From Thermodesulfatator sp. (GTDB lineage Bacteria > Desulfobacterota > Thermodesulfobacteria > Thermodesulfobacteriales > Thermodesulfobacteriaceae), in NCBI GenBank assembly GCA_003978075.1, contig QOAM01000093.1, positions 1-24,617 on the forward strand: a DNA stretch of 24,617 bases, given 5' to 3'. The notes under the pieces are model-generated. The model was not told where the DNA came from. It worked only from the letters and a program-made list of their open reading frames with translations, and did no database searches. The translations under genes were made by a program, and so were the position numbers. Each line of letters starts with the position of its first letter. Position 1 is the first letter of the stretch. This document shows positions 6,461-14,457 of the stretch, piece by piece.

Positions 6461-7623
6461 TAGAGGTTTAGGGAGGCCAGTCGTTGCAGGGCCTCCTCCA
6501 GGTATTCTTTGTTCACGGTAAGGGCGATGCGGAAATAGCCCTCTCCGGGCTCTCCGAAACCGCTACCCGGGGTGACCACGATCCCCGCCTGCTCGATCAG
6601 ACGGGCACAGAACTCTGCCGAGCTATACCCTTCGGGTGTCCGCACCCAGAGATAAAAGGTGGCCCGAGGGGGGTAGACCTCAAAGCCCAACCGGCGCAAC
6701 CCCTCGGTCATTATCCGGCGCCTTTCGTCAAAGATGCGCCGGTGCTCGGCTACACAATCCTGCGGCCCGGTAAGAGCTGCAATCCCCGCTTCCTGTATAG
6801 CCTGAAAGCAGCCCGAGTCCACATTGTTTTTCACGGTAAGAAGGCCCTTGACCAGCTCAGGGTTGCCCACCGCAAAACCGATTCGCCAGCCTGTCATACA
6901 ATAGGTCTTGGAGAGGCTGTGAAACTCAATGGCCACCTCTTGGGCCCCTGGCACCTCCAGGATACTCGGGGGAACATAGTCTTCGTAATAAAGCTCACAG
7001 TAGGCCGCATCATGGGCTACGATGAGGCCGTGTTCCCGGGCTAGAGCCACCACCTCGGAGAACCACTCCCGGCTAACCACCGCGGTGGTGGGATTGTTAG
7101 GATAGTTGAGCCAGAGGATTTTGGCCCGGGAGAGGACCTCCTCGGGAAGGCTCGAGAGATCGGGCCGAAAGCCGTTTCGGGCCTCGAGAGGAAGGTAGTA
7201 AGTTTCCCCTCCAGCAAAGAGGGTCCCGATGTGATAAACCGGGTAAGCCGGGGTGGGTACGAGGACCACCTCACCCGGATTAACGAAGGCCAAAGGAAAG
7301 TGGGCAATGGCCTCTTTGGAGCCGATGAGGGTAATCACCTCGGTTCGGGGGTCGAGTTTTACCCCGAAGCGCCTTTCAAACCATTCTGCCGCTGCCTCCC
7401 TGAAAGCAGGCATCCCAGCGCTGGAAGGATAATGATGATTCTGGGGCTTCTCCAGGGCCTTTTGCCCGGCTTCTACGATATGCGGTGGGGTAGGGAGATC
7501 AGGATCTCCCACCCCCAGATCGATCACCCTCATTCCCCGGGCTTGGGCCTCAGCCTTTTTTCGGTCTAGTTCCACGAAAAGGTAAGGGGGGAGGGCCCTT
7601 AACCGTTCAGAGAACTCAAACAT
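6460..7623 (-). CDS. dapL: LL-diaminopimelate aminotransferase
   Basis: DapL converts tetrahydrodipicolinate directly to LL-diaminopimelate, giving lysine and peptidoglycan precursors without the succinylase route. It is a fold-type I PLP enzyme of 387 aa. Visible features are the N-terminal DLGVGDPDLPTP, the NYPNNPT segment (173-179), HDAAY (204-208) that contacts the cofactor, and SLSKTYCMTGWR with the Schiff-base lysine K239. Related class I aminotransferases are the main alternative, but the N-terminal and active-site sequences fit DapL. The ATG at 7623 has a GGAGG ribosome site. It lies between ino1 (64 bases upstream) and folK (sharing one base) and is probably co-transcribed with both. 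Confidence 0.9.
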   Translation of the reverse strand: MFEFSERLRALPPYLFVELDRKKAEAQARGMRVIDLGVGDPDLPTPPHIVEAGQKALEKPQNHHYPSSAGMPAFREAAAEWFERRFGVKLDPRTEVITLIGSKEAIAHFPLAFVNPGEVVLVPTPAYPVYHIGTLFAGGETYYLPLEARNGFRPDLSSLPEEVLSRAKILWLNYPNNPTTAVVSREWFSEVVALAREHGLIVAHDAAYCELYYEDYVPPSILEVPGAQEVAIEFHSLSKTYCMTGWRIGFAVGNPELVKGLLTVKNNVDSGCFQAIQEAGIAALTGPQDCVAEHRRIFDERRRIMTEGLRRLGFEVYPPRATFYLWVRTPEGYSSAEFCARLIEQAGIVVTPGSGFGEPGEGYFRIALTVNKEYLEEALQRLASLNL

Positions 7624-7687
7624 TTTTCGCCTCCACCGCCTTTTTCTTGGAATAGATCTCGAGACCCGCGCGCCGGCGGCTTTTATG

Positions 7688-8797
7688 TTATCTTTCGCGT
7701 TTTCCCTCGATGAATTCCAGGGTCATCTGACGAGCCTTCCAGTCCGGATACTGTTCCGGAGGGTGCTTCATAGTGTAAGCTGAGATGGAAATGAGGGGCC
7801 CGCCAATTCCCCGATCCTTGGCCAGCTTAGCGCAACGGATGGCATCCATGGCCGAGCCTGCAGAGTTGGGAGAATCCTCCACACTGAGCTTGAGCTCTAT
7901 GTACATAGGGACTCCGCCGAAGAGCTCGCCCTCCAGCCGGATGTAGGCGATTTTGTTGTCCTTTAACCAGGGGACATAATCCGAAGGACCAATGTGGATA
8001 TTGTCCGCTCCCAAATCGTAGGGCAGGAGGCTAGAGACGGCCTCCGTTTTGGAGATCTTTTTAGTCTTCAAGCGATTGCGGGCCAGCATGTTGAGAAAGT
8101 CGGTATTTCCTCCGAAATTGAGCTGATAGGTGCGCTTGAGGGGGACTCCCCGGTCCAGCATAAGTTGAGTTAATGTACGGTGTACAATGGTAGCCCCTAC
8201 CTGGCTTTTGATGTCGTCGCCTACAGCAGGAATGCCCTCTTTGGCAAATTTCTCTCCCCATTCCTTGTCGGAGACGATAAAGGTGGGCATAGCATTCACC
8301 AAGGCCACCCCCGCCCGCAGACAAGCCTCGGCGTAAAAACGGGCGGCCTCCTCCGAACCCACCGGCACATAGTTAATAAGCACATCCGCGCCTGTATCCT
8401 TGAGCACAGCCACAATGTTTTCCAGATCATCCTCCTTTTCGTCGGAGAGCACGAAGGTCTGACCCTCGGGATACTCCTTCATGTGGGGAGCACAGCCATC
8501 AAGGGTCTTTCCCCGGCGGACTTTCACCCCGGTCTTGGGAACATCCCTATAGAAAACCGTGGTACAATTAGGAGGAGAGAAGATGGCCTCGGCGACATCC
8601 TTGCCCACCTTGCGGGCGTCGATATCCCAAGCTGCCACTACTTCTACATCCCAGGGGTAATACCCCCCTATCTCGGGAAACATTATTCCTTGAACGGCAT
8701 CCAGGCCTTTTTCTTTGTAATAGTATATGCCTTGCACCAGGGAGCTCGCACAGTTTCCGACGCCCACAATGGCCAGCTTAACTTTTTTTTCCGCCAT
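7688..8797 (-). CDS. ino1: Inositol-3-phosphate synthase
   Basis: The enzyme isomerises glucose 6-phosphate to inositol 3-phosphate using NAD. The 369-residue protein starts with a Rossmann motif (VGVGNCASSLVQG). It carries core residues of the bacterial/archaeal form: GDDIKSQVGATIVHR, FGGNTDFLNM, KISKTEAV and SPNSAGSAMDAIRCAKLA. I start it at the ATG at 8797, which has AGGAGG about seven bases upstream; an in-frame TTG at 8815 lies within that ribosome site. The product probably feeds phosphatidylinositol lipids, known from Thermodesulfobacterium-type organisms, or inositol phosphate solutes of thermophiles. Which one cannot be told here. A strong promoter precedes it (8915-8887). Confidence 0.93.
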   Translation of the reverse strand: MAEKKVKLAIVGVGNCASSLVQGIYYYKEKGLDAVQGIMFPEIGGYYPWDVEVVAAWDIDARKVGKDVAEAIFSPPNCTTVFYRDVPKTGVKVRRGKTLDGCAPHMKEYPEGQTFVLSDEKEDDLENIVAVLKDTGADVLINYVPVGSEEAARFYAEACLRAGVALVNAMPTFIVSDKEWGEKFAKEGIPAVGDDIKSQVGATIVHRTLTQLMLDRGVPLKRTYQLNFGGNTDFLNMLARNRLKTKKISKTEAVSSLLPYDLGADNIHIGPSDYVPWLKDNKIAYIRLEGELFGGVPMYIELKLSVEDSPNSAGSAMDAIRCAKLAKDRGIGGPLISISAYTMKHPPEQYPDWKARQMTLEFIEGKRER

Positions 8798-8886
8798 GGC
8801 CTCTCCTCCTTCCAAATTTTTTTAACCGGATGTAAACCGCACGGCGCGCCGACGAGAAAAAATGGCCCTCTCCCCAGGCTGCCCTT

Positions 8887-8915
8887 ACTATAAGTTTTTA
8901 CCTAAAAGGATGCAA
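8887..8915 (-). promoter_or_regulatory. Promoter for ino1-dapL-folK
   Basis: On the minus strand TTGCAT (8915-8910), a 17-base spacer and TATAGT (8892-8887) are well matched and spaced. The predicted start near 8880 gives a leader of about 80 bases that contains a 10-bp palindrome, CGGCGCGCCG (8842-8851). Confidence 0.6.
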
Positions 8916-9009
8916 GAGCCCGCCTTGCCTCCTTGAAAATTTGTTCGAAACTCTCTAAACCTCTTTTTTCCTAATCGAACAGAAAAGGCGTTTCTCCGAA
9001 TTGTTTCTG

Positions 9010-9076
9010 TAGGCCTGCGGCCTATATTAAGTGAAGATGTGTTTTCACCGGCTTGAACTTCCTCGGAAGAGTCAAG
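9010..9076. other. Two inverted repeats after the MBL hydrolase gene
   Basis: CTTGA-a-CTTCC (9052-9062) faces GGAAG-ag-TCAAG (9065-9076), forming a ten-pair stem with one small internal loop and a two-base tip that would open. TAGGCC (9010-9015) faces GGCCTA (9019-9024). They lie 26 and 78 bases beyond the hydrolase stop and upstream of the ino1 promoter, so they may mark the end of the selA-TPR-MBL transcript. No T run follows. The gap 8816-9102 holds no gene that I can see. Confidence 0.35.
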
Positions 9077-9102
9077 AGAGATCTCCCGATCTATACTTTA
9101 AT

Positions 9103-9864
9103 TCAAAGGGTTATTCTCAAAAGGTCTCGGGCTAGGAGGATTTCCCCGGAGAAGAACTTGCGGGCTGGGGTGAGGAGGTCGGCCTGGTCGCAGGGCGGAT
9201 AGAAATGGGAGAGCATAAGGCGTTTGACTCTGGCCTCCTCTGCCATGCGGGCCGCGGAGGAGGGAGTGGAATGGCCTGCCACCGGTTGACCCTCTGGACA
9301 GGCGCACTCCGCAATCAATAGGTCTGCCCCCTGGGCCAGATCCACTACCTCTGGACTGTATTCCGTATCTCCGGTATAGACCAGGACCTTTCCTTCGGCG
9401 GAAAGGCGCACGGCCAGGCTCTCGGGATTATGCCGGGCCGGAGCGGTCTCCAGAATCAATCCCTCCAGGTGGAGCCTACTGCGCCGCTCTCGGGGCCTCT
9501 CCAGGATCTCCACCAGGCCCTCCGGGGGTTCGATCCAGCTCCCGTAAGCCCCCCGCAGGGCCGTAAGGAACTCTCCGAAACCTTCGGCAGAGATCACCCA
9601 CACCGTCTGGGTGCGCACGAAACCCAGGCGATAGCGGGTGGCAAAGAGATAAGGGGTGAGATCCGCCACATGATCCGGGTGCCAGTGGGAGAGAAAGATG
9701 AGATCGATCTCGTTGATATCCACCCCGGCCTCGGTCAGCCGGCGCAGGATTCCCGGACCGAAGTCCAGGAGCACGGTCTTTCCCGCCGTCCGCACCAAAT
9801 AGCCCGCGGCATTACGCTCCCTCCGCGGCCAACCGGTCCCTGAGCCCAGCACGATCAGTTCCAA
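9103..9864 (-). CDS. MBL-fold metal-dependent hydrolase, RNase Z-like family
   Basis: The 253-residue protein has a full metallo-beta-lactamase metal site: H60-x-H62-x-D64-H65 (HWHPDH), H145 (ARHNPES), D166 (YTGDTEY) and H220 (LSHFYP). It also has GHST at 198, reminiscent of the HST motif of RNase Z. The N-terminus MELIVLGSGTGWPRRERNAAG is typical of this group. I start at a TTG (9864) that overlaps the upstream TPR gene by ten bases and has GGAGGAGG ten bases before it; the longer frame upstream is only the reverse-offset reading of the TPR gene. RNase Z itself is usually longer and has an exosite arm, which I do not see, so the substrate is unknown. It is co-transcribed with selA. Confidence 0.88.
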   Translation of the reverse strand: MELIVLGSGTGWPRRERNAAGYLVRTAGKTVLLDFGPGILRRLTEAGVDINEIDLIFLSHWHPDHVADLTPYLFATRYRLGFVRTQTVWVISAEGFGEFLTALRGAYGSWIEPPEGLVEILERPRERRSRLHLEGLILETAPARHNPESLAVRLSAEGKVLVYTGDTEYSPEVVDLAQGADLLIAECACPEGQPVAGHSTPSSAARMAEEARVKRLMLSHFYPPCDQADLLTPARKFFSGEILLARDLLRITL

Positions 9865-11324
9865 AGCCCCTGCACCTCCTCCAAGATTTTTCGGGGCCCC
9901 TTTCCCCCTCGACGCACGGCCTCCCGGGCCAACACCCGGGCTGCCTCTTCTTCTCCTTTTTCGAAATAGATCACGGCCAGCCGAGCCAACACCGTAGGCG
10001 GACAATCCCTCTGATAAGAAAGTTCCCGTAATGTCTTCAGGGCCTCCTCCTTTCGGCCCACCTGATAAAGGAGCTCACCGTAAAGGGCTTGGGTCTCTCG
10101 GTCCAGACGGGGCAGAGAGGTCAACACCTCCAAGGCCTCTTGGCTCCGTCCTTCCCGTGCCAGGGCCCGGGCCAAGGCCCCGGCAAAGAGCAACCCTCCG
10201 CGGCTCAACTCCCAAGCCCGCCGGAGATGTTCCAAGGCCCGGGGATCCCCCTCCTCCAAAAGGCCCTCCCCGTAATTGTAACGGATGAGAGGGTCCTCCG
10301 GCGAAAGTCGCAGGGCCTCTTCCCAGGCTTTACGGGCCTCAGCCGCCAGGCCTAAAGCCCGATAGACCCCTCCGAGGCTATTCAAAAGGTCCGCCGGCTG
10401 CTGGGTCCCGGAGAGCCCCCTTTCGTAAGCCCAGCGGGCTGCTCCTAGGTCCCCCCATTCCAAGTAGAGATCCCCAAGCACGTGATAGGTGAAGGGCTGA
10501 AACTTGACCACCCCTCCTCCGGCCCGACGGGCGTGTTCGCAGGCCGCTAGGGCTAGGGCCAAGGGAGGCCCCTCGAAATCTCCCTCGTAGACCCCGGCAC
10601 AAAGCCCTCGGGCGGCAGGAAGTCTTTCAGTGGTGAAAAAGTATTCTCCAGCCGCTACCCCGGAAAGCCCCTCCGGGGAGCTTTTCGAGCGTAGCACCAG
10701 AAGCGGACCCCCACGGCGGAGGAGGCGTCTTAGGGCCGGAAAGACCGCAAGCACCGAAGAAAGGGCCTCTTTCCCCTTCTCTCCCAGGTAAGTAAGGCCC
10801 AGAGGGGGAAGGGGCTCCAGGGTCCGGGCTGGCTCCCCTACTTCTCCTTGGGAAAAGACCAAGGCCCGAGCCCGAAACCTCTTCCCCTCTCGCCAGTGCT
10901 CCTGAAGAAAGCTCCGGCGGAAAAAAAGGTCGTCTGGAAGAAAGTAAAGCCCCCGGGCAAGCGCCAGAGTCCCCCGCGGAAGACGAAGACCACGCCCCCG
11001 CACCAGAAGGCCAGGAAGAGGACCCTTTTCCAGAAGCTCCTCCAGAAGCTCCGGCCCAGGAAGACCCTCCAGGCTCCAGGAGAGTACCGTGCGCTCCACC
11101 AGGGCCCGCGCCAGGGAGACCAGCACCGGAAACCAGCGGCGCATCTCCGCAAGAGGCCTCCTGGCCCTCAAGCGCAAGGTGGCTGGAACCCGATCAAAGA
11201 TCAAGAGGTTGCCCTCTTCCGGAAGGAGCTGGAGGGAAAAATCCGGCACCAGAGTCTGTAATTCCTTTTCCGCCCGAGCCAAATAATGGGGGAAATAGAT
11301 CTCCCAGCCCCTAGGCTCCGTCAC
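9855..11324 (-). CDS. TPR-repeat protein with an N-terminal region that may include a degenerate GGDEF-like segment
   Basis: The 489-residue protein has no signal peptide and is probably cytoplasmic. About six TPR-type helix pairs fill residues 278-485, for example YHVLGDLYLEWGDLGAARWA, LLNSLGGVYRALGLAAEARK and LARLAVIYFEKGEEEAARVL. Residues 1-275 are not recognised as a whole. The stretch about 244-275 (GVYEGDFEGPPLALALAA, then HARRAGGGVVKF) resembles the last strand and helices of GGDEF domains, but no GGDEF signature is present, so any cyclase activity would be lost. That reading is a guess from pattern. The GTG start at 11324 overlaps the end of selA by 14 bases, and the stop overlaps the MBL gene by ten, so the three genes are translationally linked. 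TPR proteins usually scaffold protein complexes; the partner is unknown. Confidence 0.8.
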   Translation of the reverse strand: MTEPRGWEIYFPHYLARAEKELQTLVPDFSLQLLPEEGNLLIFDRVPATLRLRARRPLAEMRRWFPVLVSLARALVERTVLSWSLEGLPGPELLEELLEKGPLPGLLVRGRGLRLPRGTLALARGLYFLPDDLFFRRSFLQEHWREGKRFRARALVFSQGEVGEPARTLEPLPPLGLTYLGEKGKEALSSVLAVFPALRRLLRRGGPLLVLRSKSSPEGLSGVAAGEYFFTTERLPAARGLCAGVYEGDFEGPPLALALAACEHARRAGGGVVKFQPFTYHVLGDLYLEWGDLGAARWAYERGLSGTQQPADLLNSLGGVYRALGLAAEARKAWEEALRLSPEDPLIRYNYGEGLLEEGDPRALEHLRRAWELSRGGLLFAGALARALAREGRSQEALEVLTSLPRLDRETQALYGELLYQVGRKEEALKTLRELSYQRDCPPTVLARLAVIYFEKGEEEAARVLAREAVRRGGKGPRKILEEVQGLWN

Positions 11325-12711
11325 CCTGCACCACCTTCTTCAGGGCCTCAGCCACCCACGGGAATTCTTCATCAAAAATGGTCCGCACTTCTAAAAGAAA
11401 ACGCTCCTCCTCGATGCGTCCCACTACCGGAGGCTCCCCGAGACGCAACTTTCGGTGAAGTTCTTCAGCGGAGAGCCCTTCCACTTTCACCGCCACGGCA
11501 AAGGAGGGAAGATCGGCCAGGGGTAGAGCCCCGCCCCCGGTGCGCCCTACCGTGGGAACCACAGAAAAGCAGGCCTTTTCTGGCACCGCTTTTTTCAAAA
11601 GACGGGCCAAACGCCGGGCCCGCTGTTTTACCCTCTCCGCCGGCATGAGGATCATCCTCAAGGTGGGGATGTGCTCTACAGCTAGCTTCTCATCCAGATA
11701 GAGCCGGAGGGTAGCCTCCAAGCCCGCCAGGGTGAGCTTGTCTATGCGCAGGGCCCGGTTGAGGGGATTGGCCCGGATGCGCTCTACCAACTCCCTTCGG
11801 CCTACGATGATCCCTGCCTGAGGCCCTCCCAGGAGCTTGTCCCCAGAGAAGGTCACCACATCCACCCCGGAGGCCACGATCTCTTGGACCGTGGGCTCCC
11901 GCCGTATTCCGTAGCGGGCGAAGTCCACCAGGCAGCCGCTACCCAAATCCTCCACCACCCCCAGCCCGTGTCTGCGGGCCAGGCGCACCAGCTCCACCCC
12001 GGAGACTTCTTTAGTAAAACCCACGATGGCGAAATTGCTCCGATGAACCTTCATGAGAAGGGCTGTATCCTCCCGGATAGCCTCCTCATAGTCGCGAAGA
12101 TGGGTGCGATTGGTGGTGCCCACCTCGCGGAGGCGACAGCCGGCCCAGGCCATGACCTCCGGCATACGAAAAGAGCCCCCGATTTCCACTAATTCTCCCC
12201 GGGAAACCACCACCTCCTTGCCACGGGCCAGGGTGTTCAGGGTGATGAGCACCGCCGCGGCGTTATTGTTCACCACTAAGGCCTCCTCCGCTCCGGTGAG
12301 CTCCCGCAGGAGATCCCGCACATGCTCGTAGCGGCTCCCCCGGCGTCCCTCCTGGAGATGATACTCCAGATTGGAATAACCTCGGGCCACCTCCAGGATC
12401 TCCTCCAGGGCCTCTTTGGCCAGAGGAGAACGACCCAGGTTGGTGTGCACCACTACCCCGGTGGCGTTAACCACCCGCCGAAGGTGAGAACGGGCCTCCT
12501 GGGAAAGGGCCTCTTCCGCCCGACAAAGCGAATCTGCCTCAGAAAGTTCCTGAAGGTGCCCCTGGAGGATCTCCTGGCGCAAGGTCTCTGCCGTCCGCCG
12601 GGCGGCCCGCAGATAAAAGACCTCGGGAAAGCCGGGACGCCTCCGAGCCAACTCCTCGGCCAGGCGATGCACCGCGGGAATCCGCGAAAGAAGCTTCTCT
12701 TTTTCCACCAT
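11311..12711 (-). CDS. selA: L-seryl-tRNA(Sec) selenium transferase
   Basis: SelA is a PLP enzyme that converts Ser-tRNA(Sec) to Sec-tRNA(Sec) with selenophosphate. At 466 aa it is full length. The N-terminal tRNA-binding domain starts LLSRIPAVHRLAEEL, followed by VVNATGVVVHTNLGRSPLA (80-98), KVHRSNFAIVGFTKEV (221-236), VVEDLGSGCLVDFARYG and FSGDKLLGGPQAG with the PLP lysine K292. Its presence implies that the organism makes selenoproteins, so selB, selC and selD should exist elsewhere; none is in this window. It starts 18 bases from the divergent rlmH ATG and heads an overlapping unit with the TPR and MBL genes. A TATAAG (12727-12722) lies just ahead of the ATG but has no good -35. Confidence 0.96.
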   Translation of the reverse strand: MVEKEKLLSRIPAVHRLAEELARRRPGFPEVFYLRAARRTAETLRQEILQGHLQELSEADSLCRAEEALSQEARSHLRRVVNATGVVVHTNLGRSPLAKEALEEILEVARGYSNLEYHLQEGRRGSRYEHVRDLLRELTGAEEALVVNNNAAAVLITLNTLARGKEVVVSRGELVEIGGSFRMPEVMAWAGCRLREVGTTNRTHLRDYEEAIREDTALLMKVHRSNFAIVGFTKEVSGVELVRLARRHGLGVVEDLGSGCLVDFARYGIRREPTVQEIVASGVDVVTFSGDKLLGGPQAGIIVGRRELVERIRANPLNRALRIDKLTLAGLEATLRLYLDEKLAVEHIPTLRMILMPAERVKQRARRLARLLKKAVPEKACFSVVPTVGRTGGGALPLADLPSFAVAVKVEGLSAEELHRKLRLGEPPVVGRIEEERFLLEVRTIFDEEFPWVAEALKKVVQGDGA

Positions 12712-12729
12712 GCCGACTACCCTTATACC

Positions 12730-13188
12730 ATGCGTTTTCCTGTGCGTCTCCTCCTTTTGGCTCCTGGACCCCTCCGCTTTTCCTTCGTCCAGGAGGGGCT
12801 GGCGTACTATGCCCGGAGGTTAAGGCCTTATCTTCGCTTTGAAACCCGCTTTCCCCGGATAAAAGGCAAGCACCCGGCAGAGGAGGCCCAGAGGCTCCTC
12901 GCGCATCTTCCGCCAAGAGCCTATCTCCTTGCCCTGGACGAGCGGGGCCGCAGCCTGGACACCCGGAAGATGGCCCGGTGGCTGGAAAAGCTGCTCCTTC
13001 AGCATCGGGAGATCGCCGTGGTTTGCGGGGGCCCCGAGGGCCTACCCCCAGAAATCCTGAAGCAGGCCCAAGAAAAACTCTCCCTCTCCCCGCTTACCCT
13101 CAACCACGAGCTGGCCCTCTTGGTCTTTACCGAGGCCCTCTACCGGGCCTTGAGCCTTCTCTCCGGCCATCCCTATCACCGGGATTGA
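12730..13188 (+). CDS. rlmH: 23S rRNA (pseudouridine1915-N3)-methyltransferase RlmH
   Basis: RlmH is a SPOUT-class enzyme that methylates pseudouridine 1915 in helix 69 of 23S rRNA on the assembled ribosome. The 152-residue frame has the family plan: an N-terminal strand (VRLLLLAPG), YYARRLRPYLRFE, LLALDERGRSLDT, VVCGGPEGLPPEIL for the SAM-binding knot, and the C-terminal LSLSPLTLNHELALLVFTEALYRA ending HPYHR. The ATG at 12730 fits the family N-terminus. The open frame extends further upstream, but only opposite selA. No ribosome site is visible and only 18 bases separate it from selA, so it may be leaderless or use a promoter inside selA. Its last 13 bases overlap cutA on the opposite strand. 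Confidence 0.93.
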   Translation: MRFPVRLLLLAPGPLRFSFVQEGLAYYARRLRPYLRFETRFPRIKGKHPAEEAQRLLAHLPPRAYLLALDERGRSLDTRKMARWLEKLLLQHREIAVVCGGPEGLPPEILKQAQEKLSLSPLTLNHELALLVFTEALYRALSLLSGHPYHRD

Positions 13189-13505
13189 GGCCTGGTCTCC
13201 TCTCGAAGCCACTGCAGAAAAGGCGGATGCCCCCCGGAGACCGGGATCTCCAGCACACAAGGACAACTATAGGAATGGAGCCGTACGATCTCCTCCCGGG
13301 CGGCCTGGGCCAGCTCCCTTCGGGTCTTCACGATAAGTACCGCCTCTTGGGAGCCCTCGATCTTACCTTCCCACCAGTAAAAGGAGCGCATCACCGGAAA
13401 GATGTTTACGCAGGCCGCAAGTCGCTTCTCTACCAGGTGCCGCCCGAGTTTTTCCGCCTCCTCCGGCCCAGAAGCCGTGACATAAAGCAAAATCACTTCA
13501 CTCAT
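13176..13505 (-). CDS. cutA: Divalent-cation tolerance protein CutA
   Basis: CutA forms very stable trimers with a ferredoxin-like fold and is linked in E. coli to copper tolerance, although its molecular role is still uncertain. The 109-residue protein has the family landmarks LYVTASGPEEAEKLGRHLVE, LAACVNIFPVMRSFYWWEGK, EAVLIVKT and LHSYSCPCVLEIPV. The ATG at 13505 overlaps the stop of the unknown gene upstream by four bases and has a GAGGGAGG ribosome site. The longer frame upstream is not coding. It is the last gene of the prmA-to-cutA unit and converges on rlmH with a 13-base overlap. Confidence 0.95.
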   Translation of the reverse strand: MSEVILLYVTASGPEEAEKLGRHLVEKRLAACVNIFPVMRSFYWWEGKIEGSQEAVLIVKTRRELAQAAREEIVRLHSYSCPCVLEIPVSGGHPPFLQWLREETRPQSR

Positions 13506-13933
13506 AAAGAGGCCTCCCTCTGCAATTCTTCGAGGAATTGGCGGGCCTCCTCTTGCAGGGGATCTCCTGGAGAAACCTCCTTTATGAAGTCTTGGAGGGC
13601 CCTCTGGATCTCCTGGCGCCAGCCGTTGGCAAAGAAGCCTTCTTTCCGGGCGAAACGCTGCAGCCTCTCCCAGTTGATCCGGGCCCGCACCACCCCTCGA
13701 TAGTGGGGCTTTCCAATGTTCTCCGGGGTAAGGTCCCGTCGAATGATGGTGAGATAACGCTGACAAACCGCCTCTTTCAGGTGCCGCACTTCTTCCGCCT
13801 TGAGGTGCAGCCCCAGTCCCTCCGGTGGAGGAGAAGTCAGAAAAAACCAGGCGTTCCAGTAGGCCACTTCCGGGATCTCTCCTCCCTCGAGCACGATCAA
13901 CTCGGCCTCTTCGTGCACCTCCTTGCGGATCAC
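13502..13933 (-). CDS. Conserved-looking protein of unknown function between scpB and cutA
   Basis: I do not recognise the family. The 143-residue protein has no signal peptide or membrane segment. It is rich in Glu, Arg and aromatic residues, starts with an acidic strand-like part (EEAELIVLEGGEIPEVAYW), and then has a helical middle: HLKAEEVRHLKEAVCQRYLT, RRDLTPENIGKPHYRGVVRA, INWERLQRFARKEGF. The C-terminus is a long helix. The GTG start at 13933 overlaps the scpB stop (GTGA), and its own stop overlaps the cutA ATG (ATGA), so it is translated within the operon and is a real gene. It occupies a place where scpA might be expected next to scpB, but its length and sequence do not match ScpA. 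Confidence 0.8.
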   Translation of the reverse strand: MIRKEVHEEAELIVLEGGEIPEVAYWNAWFFLTSPPPEGLGLHLKAEEVRHLKEAVCQRYLTIIRRDLTPENIGKPHYRGVVRARINWERLQRFARKEGFFANGWRQEIQRALQDFIKEVSPGDPLQEEARQFLEELQREASL

Positions 13934-14457
13934 GCCCCCTCCGCCAATTTTCGAATCTCCGCGAGAGGTGGCAGGTCTTCCAGGCTCTTTAAGCCGAAAA
14001 CCTCCAAGAATTTAGAGGTGGTCCCGTAGAGAAGGGGACGCCCGGGCACGGCCTTTCTCCCCACGATGCGCACGAGTCTCTCTTCCAGCAGGAGCTTAAG
14101 GGGGCCGGAGGAATCCACCCCTCGCAAGCGCTCGATCTCCGCCCGAGTCACCGGCTGGTGATAGGCCACTATCGCCAGGGTCTCTAAGGCGGCCCGGGAG
14201 AGCCTCCGCGGACGGGGCTTCAGAAAAGCCCGCACCCTCTCCGCCACCTCCGGCACGGTCTCCAGGCGAAAGCCTCCGGCCACCTCCCTAATCCTCAACC
14301 CTCGCCCTGCATAATCTTGCGCCAGCTCCTCCAAGGCTTCCAGAATCTCCCTTTCCGAGGCCTCGGGAAGGACCTCCCGCAGCTCTTTCACCCTTACCGC
14401 CCTTCCGGCCACGAAGAGCAAGGCCTCGAGCACCGCCTTGAGCCCGGGGTCCTCCAT
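13930..14457 (-). CDS. scpB: Segregation and condensation protein ScpB
   Basis: ScpB is the winged-helix (kite) subunit that binds ScpA and SMC in the bacterial condensin complex. The 175-residue protein has the two winged-helix domains: LKAVLEALLFVAGRAVRVKE at the N-terminus and the conserved SRAALETLAIVAYHQPVTRA, EIERLRGVDSSGPLKLLLEE and GRPLLYGTTSKFLEVFGL. The ATG directly follows the ribE stop (TGA-ATG). ScpA is not adjacent, which is uncommon because scpA and scpB are usually neighbours. The GTGA overlap with the next gene indicates coupled translation. Confidence 0.95.
   Translation of the reverse strand: MEDPGLKAVLEALLFVAGRAVRVKELREVLPEASEREILEALEELAQDYAGRGLRIREVAGGFRLETVPEVAERVRAFLKPRPRRLSRAALETLAIVAYHQPVTRAEIERLRGVDSSGPLKLLLEERLVRIVGRKAVPGRPLLYGTTSKFLEVFGLKSLEDLPPLAEIRKLAEGA

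Noticed and set aside
7666..8851. Shared GCGCGCCG octamer on both sides of ino1
   Set aside because: Eight GC-only bases in a GC-rich genome are expected by chance and the surrounding bases differ.
9865..10005. N-terminal extension of the MBL hydrolase
   Set aside because: It is an Arg/Gly-rich offset reading of the TPR gene; the conserved start is at 9864.
12322..12729. Upstream extension of the rlmH frame
   Set aside because: It lies opposite selA and encodes nothing recognisable; the RlmH fold begins at 12730.
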